A program made the translations under genes and the position numbers. Below are positions 8,185 through 18,509 of a stretch of 47,370 nucleotides of DNA, in pieces. The stretch's first letter is position 1. Each line of letters begins with the position of its first letter. The notes beneath the pieces were generated by a model. The model did not search any database. It worked only from the letters and a program-made list of their open reading frames with translations, and had not been told where the DNA came from. Origin of the DNA: a virus; the IMG/VR virus record IMGVR_UViG_3300025913_000010, positions 1-47,370 of that record. One strand, given 5' to 3'.

Positions 8185-9518
8185 GCGGAGCAGAATTAAA
8201 GGTTTTATTTAAGGCCGTAAAGGATACTTCGGTTGCAAAGGTAATCGACAATATCAAGGGTGAAGTGCGCTCGCTTAATCCGGTGATGTCGGCCATCTCA
8301 AAGAAAATGGGCGGCGACATATTCTCTGGAATGTCTGAATCTTTCAAGAAGCTAAATCCCGAATTGATGAAATTCGGGGCTAATGCCTCAAAGGAAATTG
8401 CCAAGGGATTTAAGAGTTATGGAATGGCATCATTACCTCAAATGCTTTCCAGAAACGGCCCCGCATTGCCATCTTTGCCATCATTCCTGCAAAATCCTGA
8501 CTTCTTTAAAAAGCAGGAAGCTACAAACAACTTTCCTATCATAAAGGCGTTTGCGGAGCGGCTAGGTGTGTCTGTTGGCGCATTGGGCAGATTGGGCGCA
8601 ACCGGACTAGCCATCGCTGGCGCATTTGTCGCGCTCAAAAAGACTATCCAAGAAACAGCAGCGGCATTTGAGAACGCAAGGCAAGGTTACGCAAAGTCTT
8701 TGATGTCTGGATTGAATCTCCAATTTACCACAAAGCGTGGTGCCATTGCCGATGTTCTAGGCGTTGACGAAACACAAATTTTCAGATTTGGAGCAGCATT
8801 GGCATATCTCACACCCAGGCTCGCATGGGCAACTGACCAGATAGCCAAAACCACAGTTCCGCTAACTGGCGTTGGTTGGGAATTTAAGATTCTGGAAACC
8901 AACCTGCGGGCGATATGGTCACAGATTGCTTCCGCGCTTGCTCCGGCAATGGGAGCATTTCTGCAAAATCTGAACAAGTTTTTAGAGTCATTGGGCAAGA
9001 TGCACATTTTTGAGGCTTTGGGTATTGTGATAAATAAGATGGCTATCACCATCTCAAACCTGATTGGTGTATGGGAAATCACTGTAAGCGCGTTCAGCCT
9101 TGGAATGAAGGCCATTGCAGCAGCCATCGCACTTGCTATTGTGGAGATAAACAATTCCATAGCCAAATCATTCATTGGCAAAAAGTTGGGATTCACAGAG
9201 CAGAACGGACAACCGATTAAGGATGATTTTACGGCTTCATATCAGTCATTTAAAGACTTGGTTAAAACCGTATGGGACAATCGTAATGGCTCGAAACTAG
9301 ATTCTTTACCTGCTCCGGTTGGTCAAATGAAACAGTTGCCAGCGGGGGCTTTTGAAAAGATGGGGCTAATCATCGGCGGCGGCATGGGCGATAAGGCTCT
9401 AGAATTACAACGCAGGACAGCCACGGCAACTGAGAAGATTTATCAAACACTTAGCAGTCAAAACAAACAGAAATCTGGTTTTTACATGGGTAGGTCACAA
9501 TTCGTAAACGGATATTGA
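8181..9518 (+). CDS. Tail tape measure protein
   Basis: A 445-aa Ala/Lys-rich, mostly helical protein with hydrophobic segments (GLAIAGAFVAL near 145; IAAAIALAIV near 315) following the chaperone frameshift pair. This fits a tape measure protein. It is short for the family, which predicts a short tail of roughly 60-70 nm by the usual 0.15 nm per residue. No lytic transglycosylase or peptidase motif is visible. Confidence 0.85.
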   Translation: MSGAELKVLFKAVKDTSVAKVIDNIKGEVRSLNPVMSAISKKMGGDIFSGMSESFKKLNPELMKFGANASKEIAKGFKSYGMASLPQMLSRNGPALPSLPSFLQNPDFFKKQEATNNFPIIKAFAERLGVSVGALGRLGATGLAIAGAFVALKKTIQETAAAFENARQGYAKSLMSGLNLQFTTKRGAIADVLGVDETQIFRFGAALAYLTPRLAWATDQIAKTTVPLTGVGWEFKILETNLRAIWSQIASALAPAMGAFLQNLNKFLESLGKMHIFEALGIVINKMAITISNLIGVWEITVSAFSLGMKAIAAAIALAIVEINNSIAKSFIGKKLGFTEQNGQPIKDDFTASYQSFKDLVKTVWDNRNGSKLDSLPAPVGQMKQLPAGAFEKMGLIIGGGMGDKALELQRRTATATEKIYQTLSSQNKQKSGFYMGRSQFVNGY

Positions 9519-9519
9519 T

Positions 9520-10011
9520 ATGAAAGCAATTTGCAAATTAGAAACCAAAGTTGATGGCAATAAAATCACTATCACGGGCGAGATAATTGACGTGACGTGG
9601 CCGCTCTTTGTTGGGCAACGCCATACCGTCTTGCACCCCGTTGAAGGAAACCCACACCATCCCCGCCATATTCAAATCAATTCTCATGGCGTCTTGGTTT
9701 CGCGTAACGGCAAGACGGATGGCGTTTTGTTCCCAAAAGGTGAACTGGCTTCCGTTATGCTTGAGGTTGATGAAAAGCTAACAGACCCCCCTAAATTTGT
9801 TCAACATCCAACAGTTGAAAATCTGACCACTGCCAAGGCTCAAAGCGAAATTAAGGCGTGTGTCAAGTATCAACATTCACCAGACGGTAAGACATGGCAA
9901 GATGTTGCAATGGACGGCAATTTTAAGCCTGAAATTGGAAAGCATTACCGCTGCCTAGCTACTTCAAAAGCTGGCGAAACCTCAAGCAATATCGTTAAAG
10001 TAACTGAATAA
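9520..10011 (+). CDS. Minor tail protein with Ig-like C-terminal domain
   Basis: A 163-aa protein directly after the tape measure. The first 95 residues form a beta-rich domain. The C-terminal part (YQHSPDGKTWQDV ... KHYRCLATSKAGETSS) has the Trp and Cys spacing of an immunoglobulin-like or bacterial Ig-like domain, common in phage tail proteins that touch carbohydrates. The function of the first domain is unknown. Confidence 0.65.
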   Translation: MKAICKLETKVDGNKITITGEIIDVTWPLFVGQRHTVLHPVEGNPHHPRHIQINSHGVLVSRNGKTDGVLFPKGELASVMLEVDEKLTDPPKFVQHPTVENLTTAKAQSEIKACVKYQHSPDGKTWQDVAMDGNFKPEIGKHYRCLATSKAGETSSNIVKVTE

Positions 10012-10013
10012 TC

Positions 10014-11315
10014 ATGGGCTTTGCGCTTACATGGGGTTATGACAAGGGCGAAGGCTTAACCGTTCCGCTTTCGCCTTATGGCACTGGCGGCACTGGTGTA
10101 GTGGGCACCGCGCCCGCTCCGGGCAGCGTAATCATCTCGGATGTCAATGGGGGTATAATCACCCTCCAAGAAGATTCAGACAGCCCTACGGTAGAGCGGG
10201 GCGTGCAGGCGACGGCACAGCACAAGTTCACAATGGGCTACACCCAAGCCGTGAATCTTGGCGCAAATTTGCCGATGGGCACAATCATTCAAGATTCATC
10301 GGGCAACATTTGGCGGTTATTGACTTCAACGGTTCAGGCTCAAGAAGGAACCAAGGGCAAACTGATAACCGTTTCTGAATCAGTTTCTTTTGATACACCT
10401 CCCGATGAATTTCAGGTTAACACGGTTGACCTTGGAATTGATATAATCAAGCATCCTAGATATTTCCCTAATTTGTATCCTACTCAATCGGAACTAGGAA
10501 CACTTACGGGGCAAATCAAGGAAACTATCATTCGGTCAATTCAGACCTACCGAGATAGCCCGTTTTTCCCAACGGCTTCAACCTTAACTGGATTGATTAA
10601 CGGGCAGGTTCAAAACATTGTGACTGGTGGGTTGGGAAACGGAACATTCGTAATAACGATTAAAAACCCCAATTATCAGCCACAGTTTAATTACGTTCAG
10701 GATACGGACATCCGCGACGGAACGGCGGCAATTACTTACACTCCAGCCGCCACCGCGAATGGGCAGACAAACGATACAGTAGTTTCTGTATCCGTTAATG
10801 CAACATCGGTTAACAGCTTCTATGACCAAGCATCTGTTGCGCTGGCAGTAGCCGCCGCACAGGAAATCATAACTAAACTTTGGCGCATGGAGGACAGCCC
10901 CTACATGGCCGGAATTGAGCTAAAATGGGCGCAATACTTTTTCCTTCCACCGTTATTTGATTTAGGAAGCTATCTATCAGACCCCACATTGATTGTCCCG
11001 AACTACTTTTTGCAACCAGACAGGCCGATAACTGAATTGCCTCCTAGGGGTGGAGGCTCCTATCCACCAGCAGGAACAGATAATATTTTTGAAGCAAACG
11101 CCTCAATTAATCCGCAAGATTATTCAAGCAATGGCATGACCAATGGCAATACGCAGATTTCATGGCTTCGCAAGGCTGATGAAATTGAATATCAGCGTAC
11201 ATGGTTCAAGACAACTAGAACATGGGTTGGCTCTGCAATTGGTTATTTCGATTTGCAACTTTACGGCGCAACCAATCGGCCAACTTCCCCAACTGATTAC
11301 CAGACCTTTTCATAA
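10014..11315 (+). CDS. Putative distal tail / baseplate protein
   Basis: A 433-aa beta-rich protein starting 2 bp after the previous stop, with a Gly/Pro-rich N-terminus and a Pro/Gly-rich segment near residues 345-356. No domain is recognised. Position after the tape measure suggests distal tail or tail hub. The next gene starts on the last base of its stop codon (TAATG). Confidence 0.55.
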   Translation: MGFALTWGYDKGEGLTVPLSPYGTGGTGVVGTAPAPGSVIISDVNGGIITLQEDSDSPTVERGVQATAQHKFTMGYTQAVNLGANLPMGTIIQDSSGNIWRLLTSTVQAQEGTKGKLITVSESVSFDTPPDEFQVNTVDLGIDIIKHPRYFPNLYPTQSELGTLTGQIKETIIRSIQTYRDSPFFPTASTLTGLINGQVQNIVTGGLGNGTFVITIKNPNYQPQFNYVQDTDIRDGTAAITYTPAATANGQTNDTVVSVSVNATSVNSFYDQASVALAVAAAQEIITKLWRMEDSPYMAGIELKWAQYFFLPPLFDLGSYLSDPTLIVPNYFLQPDRPITELPPRGGGSYPPAGTDNIFEANASINPQDYSSNGMTNGNTQISWLRKADEIEYQRTWFKTTRTWVGSAIGYFDLQLYGATNRPTSPTDYQTFS

Positions 11316-12484
11316 TGTCAGGCTCGACGCCAATTCAAAGAAACTGGATGCCACATTACAACGTGGGAAGTTCATTGCGTTCTCCGCTTGACCCCGACGA
11401 CCTGACAAATATCCATAAAAAGGATAACGCCACAAAAGGCTCTACTTTCAATTTAGCCGCACAGGTTCAGCAGCATACGGTGATGATTAACAAGTTGAGG
11501 AGAAGGATTATCACTCCGCCACAGACTCCTCAATCTCAAGTGCTTCCTATAAATACATTTCAGATTTACAAAACCACAAATACGACCGATTCATCCAAAA
11601 GTGATTTCACTTTTCAGATTAGAGACGGGATTGTTGGGTATAGAAGCAATTTCCTTTTGCCGGGGTTTTCAATCGCCCAGACAAGGGATTTCTATCAAGG
11701 AAACTATGAGCTTCCATTAGTTGCAACAGGAACAGACGACAGTTATTTTATAACCACAAATTCGCCTTGGAATATATCGTCTCAGCCAACAGGATTAGAT
11801 TTCAATCGTCCCGCAACACCTAACACAGGCCCAACCATAGCTGTTAATATCGCCAATGCTGGTGGAGCAAGCGATGGATTGATGATTTGCGAAAATAAAC
11901 CCGGCACATCAAGCCCGCCCAATGTTCAGATTTGGATTGATTGGCAATCTGGTGGCGCAACTGGTTTCTGTGTATCGTTTTGGGTTGTCTTGATTGATGA
12001 CTCAAGCGTTGGGCCATATACACAACTTTGGTGCAGAATGGCAAGCGATTCTGGATTTTCTAATCCCTCTTTTTACAACATTGATTCTGGAACGGCCTTA
12101 ATATTGCAGCAATCCTTTTGCATTGGTGAAATTTATTATTCCAACGGATATGGGCCAAACATCATTCAGTATCAGGATGGAAACCTAATTAACCGATACT
12201 TGGAGAAGCCACCATTTGTGAATGTGGCTGGCGGAAATGCCAAGTTTACCAGAGTCGCGCAAGTTGAGCGTGGTTATTGGACATTTGACAATCTATCGGG
12301 TGGTTTGTTTTATCCCGGCGACGTTGTAGTTGACGATTCAAGCCCTCAAGCGATCATTCCCGGCACGGGCGGAAGCTCGCCAGTAAACTACTACAATTCA
12401 TATTTGTATGTAGCAAATCATATGAATATTGAATCAGCCTTGGGCGGAGCGGGATGGACTAAATACGGCCTTATATTGAGATAA
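11315..12484 (+). CDS. Putative minor tail protein upstream of fibre
   Basis: A 389-aa protein translationally coupled to the previous gene. A helical segment near residues 50-70 (LAAQVQQHTVMINKLRRRI) is followed by a long beta-rich region with many Trp, Tyr and Asn residues, the style of tail-tip or fibre-anchor proteins. No catalytic motif is seen. It directly precedes the giant fibre gene and may connect that fibre to the tail. Confidence 0.55.
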   Translation: MSGSTPIQRNWMPHYNVGSSLRSPLDPDDLTNIHKKDNATKGSTFNLAAQVQQHTVMINKLRRRIITPPQTPQSQVLPINTFQIYKTTNTTDSSKSDFTFQIRDGIVGYRSNFLLPGFSIAQTRDFYQGNYELPLVATGTDDSYFITTNSPWNISSQPTGLDFNRPATPNTGPTIAVNIANAGGASDGLMICENKPGTSSPPNVQIWIDWQSGGATGFCVSFWVVLIDDSSVGPYTQLWCRMASDSGFSNPSFYNIDSGTALILQQSFCIGEIYYSNGYGPNIIQYQDGNLINRYLEKPPFVNVAGGNAKFTRVAQVERGYWTFDNLSGGLFYPGDVVVDDSSPQAIIPGTGGSSPVNYYNSYLYVANHMNIESALGGAGWTKYGLILR

Positions 12485-12500
12485 AACAAATTGCTTTCCA

Positions 12501-15500
12501 ATGAAAAATGAACTATATAAAAACCTGATGAAAAGGCTTGTTTTATCGTTAATGTTGCTCTGTTTTTGCTTTGCGGCTGATGCCACAAACATTCAGATTG
12601 ACATGTCTTATTTTTCGCAGAATCCGACAACCAATCGCCCCATCACATATCAGGCAATGTCCCCTGTTCAGGGCAACGTGTTCACCGCATATTCTGACTC
12701 AACAGGAACGGCTATTTTGTCCAACTGCCCGAACACGCTTATTAACATCAATATTCTTGCACCTCCCGCCAAGACGTTTATTCAGGTTCAATTATTGCCC
12801 AGTGACACAGGGTTAATTGATGCGACAAACAGACTGGCGTCCGGTTCAAGCTCGACTTATCCATCTGGACAAACCGCATGGGCCATTGCCACCTCTGACC
12901 AGCGCTATCAGTTGTCCGGCTCTGCTCAAAGCAACTCGTTTTATCCGCTTTTCAGCAATCCAAGCAACTACATAAATTCAATGCTGTTGGACAACGCCAC
13001 CAGTTCAATCTATGCGCTTTTGCCGCAGACTAATGGATTTGGCAATATTGTGGCCTCAAATGCTTCGAGTTTTGTCACGCCAACATCTTTGATTGATGCG
13101 ACTAACAAGGATTACGCGGCTTGGCTTGCGGCTATTCAGGGAACGAATAATCTCATTCGTGGACAACTTCAATATGGTAGTCCAATATTGACCAATCTTT
13201 CCAATACGGGAGCTTGGACAAACTCGATTGTGGCTGGAACAAATACCACGCTTTCAACAAACCTTGGCGTGGTTACAATAAATGTTCCTAATCAGGCGTT
13301 TTTGACAAACGCGTTGGCGACAACCAACTACGTTAACACGGCAACAAATGGTTTTGTTTTATCTGGAATAACCAACGGTCTGGCAACTACAAATTACGCC
13401 AATTTGACAACAAACACTATTGGCATAGCCTCTGGCTTGATGGCTTTCCAGCAAACCAATATTTGGACAACTTTTAATTATACTACAAATGCCATTGTGA
13501 CGACAAGCAATGCGCTGTTGTCCATCGGAGGTACAGCTTCAAATGCTATTGCCAATCTAAATGGAAAAGGCACAAACACCTTTCTGCTAAACCCATCGTT
13601 TACAAATATAACCGTTACGATTGGGGCCACATATTTTGTGACTAACTTTTCCGTTACGGATAGCAATGCAAATTATATAGGAGCCACAAACCTTGAGATA
13701 TTGGCAAATCCTGCTGGCAAGAGCGGTCTGATAGTTTTTCCACATGGCGACACAATAGCCGAATATGATATTGGAGCGGGAGCGGCTGGCGATACTGGAA
13801 TTGCAATTGGACTTGGAAACAACGCCCCTATCTATGAAAATTATTCTTTCATCGCTGGTGCAAGCAATGATATTTCTGCCAATTCTGGAACGCATATAAC
13901 AGGTTCAACAATTTCTGGCGGGTTTAAGAATCTCATAGGAAGCGCGGGAACTGCCCCCAATTATTCCGTTATATCCGGTGGCACTGGAAATAAGCTGCTT
14001 GGGCCATTCGGTGTAATATCTGGCGGCACAAGTAACAGCATTATTGCCAACGGCCCATTTACCACCGTATTGGGCGGCTCTAACAATGTTTCAAGCGGGG
14101 CATTTTCAACCATTTCTGGTGGCGAAAACAATACATCTGGTGGATTTTCTAGCTGGGCTGGTGGCGATAGTGCGGGCGCAAACCACAACGGAACATTTGT
14201 GTTCAATGGGCATTTAAACGGGTCTACGGACGGATTGAATACGCCAGCATTTAATTCAACGGGAACAAATCAATTCCTTGTTAACGAGATTGGAGGGGCC
14301 GCATTTAATACCAACAACCCCAATGGACACACTGTGTTCGTTAATGGTGATGTTTGGGCAACTAATTTCAGTTTGGGCGGTGTTTTTATTAGCCCGTTGA
14401 CCAATATTGTTTTAAATCCGTTCAATACAAACAGCGGCAGTTTTGTAACCGGAATGGTTCAGAACATAAATTCATCCTATGCAAACACAGTTGGTCTTAA
14501 TGTTACAAATCTGATTTATTCTGTTGGGGCCGGTGTGACGAATCTTGGGTATTTGATTGGCACCGGAAATACCAATCTTTCATACACCATTGGACTAGGC
14601 GACAGCAACAATGTCATTGCGGCATCAAACGCCATAACTACTGCATATCGCCTAACAAACAGCATTGCACATACAGACATGACGAATCTATTTAATCAGT
14701 CAGGCGTCAATATGACCAACATTTCGTCTGCAATCAGCAACAACCTTTTAAACTTTGTTTTAATCACAAATGGGACTGCTTTTTACCCGACCCTTAAAAG
14801 CAACATTACTTTAGGTGTTTTTCCTTGGCTTACTACTAGCACTAATGTTGTGGGGATTAACAGCACTGGTGTGATTCCCGCAAACGGAACCTTTATACAA
14901 ATCGCGGTTGGCACTTGGACAAACATCCTTGGAAATGGCTCAGATATTATATTCCAAAACCCCACATATTTTCTGCGGACAAATCTGGTTAACCTTTATT
15001 CAACCTCAAATCTGTTCTTTAATTCGACATGGGTTAATGTCATTGGCTCAAGCGCAGTTCCGACAAACAGTGGATTCGGTTACATCGCAAATCATAATGG
15101 GCAATGGGATACGAATATTTGGGCATCGTCTCTGTCTGGAATTGTGCCAATGGGGAATTTGGACACGGTTAAAATCATCACAAATAATCAATCTGCGAAT
15201 TTGGTTTTTAACGGCGGTTTAACTGTTGGAAATAATACCACAATCACCGCAACGGCTGGAGGATATATTGGCGGGGTTGTTTTAGGGACTACCACAACTA
15301 ATGGCGATATTGGCGCGGCAAGCGTTCACGGTGGAAATTTCTATGGCAATGGTTCAGGCTTAACCAACGTTGCAGTTACATCCTATGTCCAAGGCTCTTT
15401 GACGAATTCGCAAACATTCTTGCTTTATACCAACAATCTGGCCTTTGTGCCGGGATTTGGTTACACAAATTGGCCGTCCAGCACAACGGCTGGTATTCAA

Positions 15501-16979
15501 GAAATCTTGAACATGTTTGCGAACAAAGCTATTCGTAACCCTGCTGGCGGTGTGGCTATCCAACTTGCCTCAATAGGCACATCAAACAAGCCCGCGTTCT
15601 ATCCCATTACCAAATGCATCAATGCTACGAATTATTTTACGCTCCAAGGCAATGGCATGGGTGCCACGGTCATTGAATATAATGGCGCAAGCATCGGAAC
15701 TACTAATGACGCTATCCCGTCTGCTCTGATGTTTTTCACGCCTGCGCTCTCTAGTGGTGATGCGCTTAATTATTTTGAATTGCACGACCTCTCTTTGGTT
15801 AGTGATATTGATTGCCCCGCTGCAATGATTGCGACTCATGCGAACGCGTTCAATATCTCCCGCTGCCAATTCGGGAGTACAAATATTCTTTACCAAACAA
15901 ACTTTGTAAGCTCTCCTGCCTATGTTGGTTCTCAATCCTTGACGCCTCGTGGATTGATTGGTGTGTATGCCAATGGTCAGGGCAACAATCAGGACGCATT
16001 TTATAATTGCTTCTTTCAAGACCTAGCCGATGGCATTTTCGCTGATGGCGTTGATTGGTGTATAGTTCAGGATTGCCATTTTGGTTCTATTTCAATGCTT
16101 AACGGAACATCGTTCACAAACACTTGGAATACAAATGTTCAATACCATGTGGGTGCCGCTATTGGTGCGAGTCAGTCCGGCCTTGGTTGGACAATACGAA
16201 ATGTGCATTCGCTTAATTGCAACACTTTTTTTTATGGAGGAACAGCAAATCCCAACGTTTCGGTCTATGATGCGCTAGTCGAAGCATGCAATTGGTATTC
16301 TTTGGGATATATGCCAAACACGTATTCAAAAGAAATTCCAAGCGGAAGTCTTGGAATTTGGAGCACGGTGAATACATTCTACCAATCCGCTAGCACAACC
16401 ACCTCAACAACCGGGGCAGGTTTTATTGTGGGTCAGGATGGCAATGACGATTTCCAATATTCCATCATGGACGATACGGGGAGGTTTTTGCTCAAGCTAC
16501 CAAATGCAAATGAAGAAACCGAGACTGGAACAGGTGGCATCTTGGGGAATTATATGACGTGGGATAATCACGGTGTGTTTGCTTTTAACGGTGGTGGCAT
16601 CACGAATCTAAACGTAAATGCCCTAGCTAAATCAACGGCAGCTATCCCAACGAATACCGCCACCATTCTGTCAACCTCAACCAATAATACGAATAATTTT
16701 TCTACCGGCACAGTTTACACCGCGCCGAATCAGCGCACGATGTTGGTAGGTTCTGTGATGCTATCGTCTGCCGTTGGCGGCAGCGCAAATATCACTTTGG
16801 CATACACTAACAATAGCTTGCCATACTTCGTGCCCATGCAATCAGGCTCCGGTATAGCCATTGCAAACTACATACCGTTCAGCGTTCCGCTTGCCCCAAA
16901 TGCAACATTTAGCTTTATCGCAACAATGGGCAGCGGCGCAAGCGGATATGTAACAAATGCAGTCATTTGGAAACAATGA
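12501..16979 (+). CDS. Giant tail fibre / tailspike-like protein with signal peptide and beta-helix
   Basis: A 1,492-aa Asn/Thr/Gly-rich protein. The N-terminus carries a Sec-type signal peptide (MKRLVLSLMLLCFCFAADA) whether translation starts at 12501 or at ATG 12528. Next come Thr/Asn-rich spacers, then a YadA-like head or beta-roll stretch near residues 455-565 with repeated S-x-I-S-G-G and N-N-x-S-G units, an NGSGLTNV fibre motif near 955, and a parallel beta-helix region near residues 1000-1280 resembling pectate-lyase-like tailspikes (FELHDLSLVSDID, FNISRCQFGS, VQDCHFGS). The C-terminus is a small beta domain. It is likely the receptor-binding fibre, possibly with polysaccharide-degrading activity; catalytic residues are not evident. 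A signal peptide on a fibre is unusual. Confidence 0.75.
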   Translation: MKNELYKNLMKRLVLSLMLLCFCFAADATNIQIDMSYFSQNPTTNRPITYQAMSPVQGNVFTAYSDSTGTAILSNCPNTLININILAPPAKTFIQVQLLPSDTGLIDATNRLASGSSSTYPSGQTAWAIATSDQRYQLSGSAQSNSFYPLFSNPSNYINSMLLDNATSSIYALLPQTNGFGNIVASNASSFVTPTSLIDATNKDYAAWLAAIQGTNNLIRGQLQYGSPILTNLSNTGAWTNSIVAGTNTTLSTNLGVVTINVPNQAFLTNALATTNYVNTATNGFVLSGITNGLATTNYANLTTNTIGIASGLMAFQQTNIWTTFNYTTNAIVTTSNALLSIGGTASNAIANLNGKGTNTFLLNPSFTNITVTIGATYFVTNFSVTDSNANYIGATNLEILANPAGKSGLIVFPHGDTIAEYDIGAGAAGDTGIAIGLGNNAPIYENYSFIAGASNDISANSGTHITGSTISGGFKNLIGSAGTAPNYSVISGGTGNKLLGPFGVISGGTSNSIIANGPFTTVLGGSNNVSSGAFSTISGGENNTSGGFSSWAGGDSAGANHNGTFVFNGHLNGSTDGLNTPAFNSTGTNQFLVNEIGGAAFNTNNPNGHTVFVNGDVWATNFSLGGVFISPLTNIVLNPFNTNSGSFVTGMVQNINSSYANTVGLNVTNLIYSVGAGVTNLGYLIGTGNTNLSYTIGLGDSNNVIAASNAITTAYRLTNSIAHTDMTNLFNQSGVNMTNISSAISNNLLNFVLITNGTAFYPTLKSNITLGVFPWLTTSTNVVGINSTGVIPANGTFIQIAVGTWTNILGNGSDIIFQNPTYFLRTNLVNLYSTSNLFFNSTWVNVIGSSAVPTNSGFGYIANHNGQWDTNIWASSLSGIVPMGNLDTVKIITNNQSANLVFNGGLTVGNNTTITATAGGYIGGVVLGTTTTNGDIGAASVHGGNFYGNGSGLTNVAVTSYVQGSLTNSQTFLLYTNNLAFVPGFGYTNWPSSTTAGIQEILNMFANKAIRNPAGGVAIQLASIGTSNKPAFYPITKCINATNYFTLQGNGMGATVIEYNGASIGTTNDAIPSALMFFTPALSSGDALNYFELHDLSLVSDIDCPAAMIATHANAFNISRCQFGSTNILYQTNFVSSPAYVGSQSLTPRGLIGVYANGQGNNQDAFYNCFFQDLADGIFADGVDWCIVQDCHFGSISMLNGTSFTNTWNTNVQYHVGAAIGASQSGLGWTIRNVHSLNCNTFFYGGTANPNVSVYDALVEACNWYSLGYMPNTYSKEIPSGSLGIWSTVNTFYQSASTTTSTTGAGFIVGQDGNDDFQYSIMDDTGRFLLKLPNANEETETGTGGILGNYMTWDNHGVFAFNGGGITNLNVNALAKSTAAIPTNTATILSTSTNNTNNFSTGTVYTAPNQRTMLVGSVMLSSAVGGSANITLAYTNNSLPYFVPMQSGSGIAIANYIPFSVPLAPNATFSFIATMGSGASGYVTNAVIWKQ

Positions 16980-17602
16980 AGATTTTAGTTTTCATTTTCG
17001 CATTGCTGCTGCTCAAGTGTTCTGGACAGACTAATTTTCAGGACATGGCAAGCAATGGTTACTATGGGGTTTCGTCAAATTCAGTGTTTGGAACATTCGG
17101 AAACACGGTAACGCTTACGAGCAATCAGGTTGTCGCAATGTCGGGACAAGCTGTATCGGGCAGTAATTTCCTAACTGGAATAACATATCAACAGATTTTT
17201 ACAGCAATGGGAGCATTTGGAGGAACGATAAACACAAATCTAACCTGCATGGCGTCAACCATAACCACCAACATTGGCCTGACTCCATGCACAGGATTAA
17301 CAGCTTATACCACAAACAATTCTAGAAATGCTGGATTCATTTACATAAATTACACAGGCGGAGCGGCGGTGACGACAACCAATATATTCAACCTTGTGTT
17401 TGGTTGTACTTACACCAATCCGCCATCGGTTGTCATATTGCCAGCCAATTTCAACGCGGCATTGATTGTCAATGGATACAAAGCAGGCGACGTGCAAACG
17501 ATTGCCACAACGACTCAGGCAACTTATTATAGCACGGCAACGGCTTTTGCAGCAAACACGCCATACCTATTTTCGTATATTGTAGGCGGAGGCTACCCAT
17601 GA
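16976..17602 (+). CDS. Exported beta-rich protein next to fibre
   Basis: A 208-aa protein starting at ATG 16976, coupled to the fibre stop (ATGA). It has a strong signal peptide (MKILVFIFALLLLKCSGQ) and a Thr/Asn-rich mature part similar in style to the fibre. It could be a fibre partner or an exported surface protein. A TTG at 16967 extends the frame but is a poorer start. Confidence 0.7.
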   Translation: MKILVFIFALLLLKCSGQTNFQDMASNGYYGVSSNSVFGTFGNTVTLTSNQVVAMSGQAVSGSNFLTGITYQQIFTAMGAFGGTINTNLTCMASTITTNIGLTPCTGLTAYTTNNSRNAGFIYINYTGGAAVTTTNIFNLVFGCTYTNPPSVVILPANFNAALIVNGYKAGDVQTIATTTQATYYSTATAFAANTPYLFSYIVGGGYP

Positions 17603-17940
17603 AAGACCCAAAGGAATCTCATTTCACGCTGCTGCTATTCTTGGCTCTGGCAATTGTGCTGCTTTATCATGCGGCATTTGGTCAGGTGCCACCGTTGCCT
17701 CCCGTACTCATTCAGACAAATCATTTATTCCATGCCCCACCGCGAATCACGCGGTTTGAGATAGTAACAGACCCCGATACGAACGCATGGAATGTTTGGG
17801 ACTATTCAACTAACATTAACGGCCCTTGGCAGTTCTACACAAACACCCCGATATGGCAGTTTAAAATCCCGCTGGATAGCACAAATCAGATGATGTTTTT
17901 CAGGTGCCATAGCGTTTACACGGGGGCTAATACAAATTGA
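17599..17940 (+). CDS. Exported or membrane-anchored small protein
   Basis: A 113-aa protein with an N-terminal hydrophobic segment (LLLFLALAIVLLYHAAFG) followed by a Pro-rich linker and a small beta domain with Trp and Asn (WNVWDYSTNINGPWQFY). The start overlaps the previous stop (ATGA). This is the third consecutive gene with an export signal. The function is unknown. Confidence 0.7.
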   Translation: MKDPKESHFTLLLFLALAIVLLYHAAFGQVPPLPPVLIQTNHLFHAPPRITRFEIVTDPDTNAWNVWDYSTNINGPWQFYTNTPIWQFKIPLDSTNQMMFFRCHSVYTGANTN

Positions 17941-17944
17941 ATTT

Positions 17945-18208
17945 ATGACACTTAAAAGGAAAGATGGCACATGGAGCGCGGCAAAGATAACGGCTGTTTG
18001 TGCGATATTGGCAAGTCTTGCGACCGTTGTTTCTGCGATGCCCATTGCGATAGGGTATTGCAAAGCCGCATTAGCCCCTTGGACAAGCTTGCCTGACAAG
18101 GTTGAAGCAATACAGCAATCCGTTTCCAAGATTGAATTGACGCTGCAAATCAAACAGAATGTCTACACTACAAACAAAGCCATGGCCTATGAATCAGTTT
18201 CTAGATAA
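17945..18208 (+). CDS. Small membrane protein, lysis candidate
   Basis: An 87-aa protein with a hydrophobic stretch at residues 13-38 (ITAVCAILASLATVVSAMPI) and a helical tail (KVEAIQQSVSKIELTLQIKQ). One or two membrane segments plus a coiled-coil tail is compatible with a holin, antiholin or inner-membrane spanin. It starts a run of membrane and lipoprotein genes, which supports a lysis role by position only. Confidence 0.65.
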   Translation: MTLKRKDGTWSAAKITAVCAILASLATVVSAMPIAIGYCKAALAPWTSLPDKVEAIQQSVSKIELTLQIKQNVYTTNKAMAYESVSR

Positions 18209-18509
18209 AACCAAGGCTCAAGTGTTGCTATACAAAATAGCAATTATCTTTGTAATCCTTTATTCGCTAGACTCCATCGCCACGGCGTTTGTTTCTGTTA
18301 TGATAGACACACAATGGAGTGAGTTGGACGGCACTCAAAAATGGATTAGGGTTGCGCTTATCGCTAAGGCATGGGCATCCTCTATGCTGGCTTTCTTTAC
18401 CAATGTCGGAAAGAAGATTCAAAGTGACCAGCCGTTTTTTAATGGCGATACACAGACTTTCCGTAAGACAGACACACAGCAACAAACAACCGAAATAACA
18501 AACAAATGA
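18189..18509 (+). CDS. Small two-TM protein, holin candidate
   Basis: A 106-aa protein with two likely membrane helices (LLYKIAIIFVILYSLDSIA and VALIAKAWASSMLAFF) and a polar Gln/Thr-rich tail. Such a layout fits a holin. An ATG at 18159 would lengthen it by 10 residues and increase overlap with the preceding gene. Its stop overlaps the ATG of the lipoprotein gene. Confidence 0.65.
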   Translation: MNQFLDKTKAQVLLYKIAIIFVILYSLDSIATAFVSVMIDTQWSELDGTQKWIRVALIAKAWASSMLAFFTNVGKKIQSDQPFFNGDTQTFRKTDTQQQTTEITNK

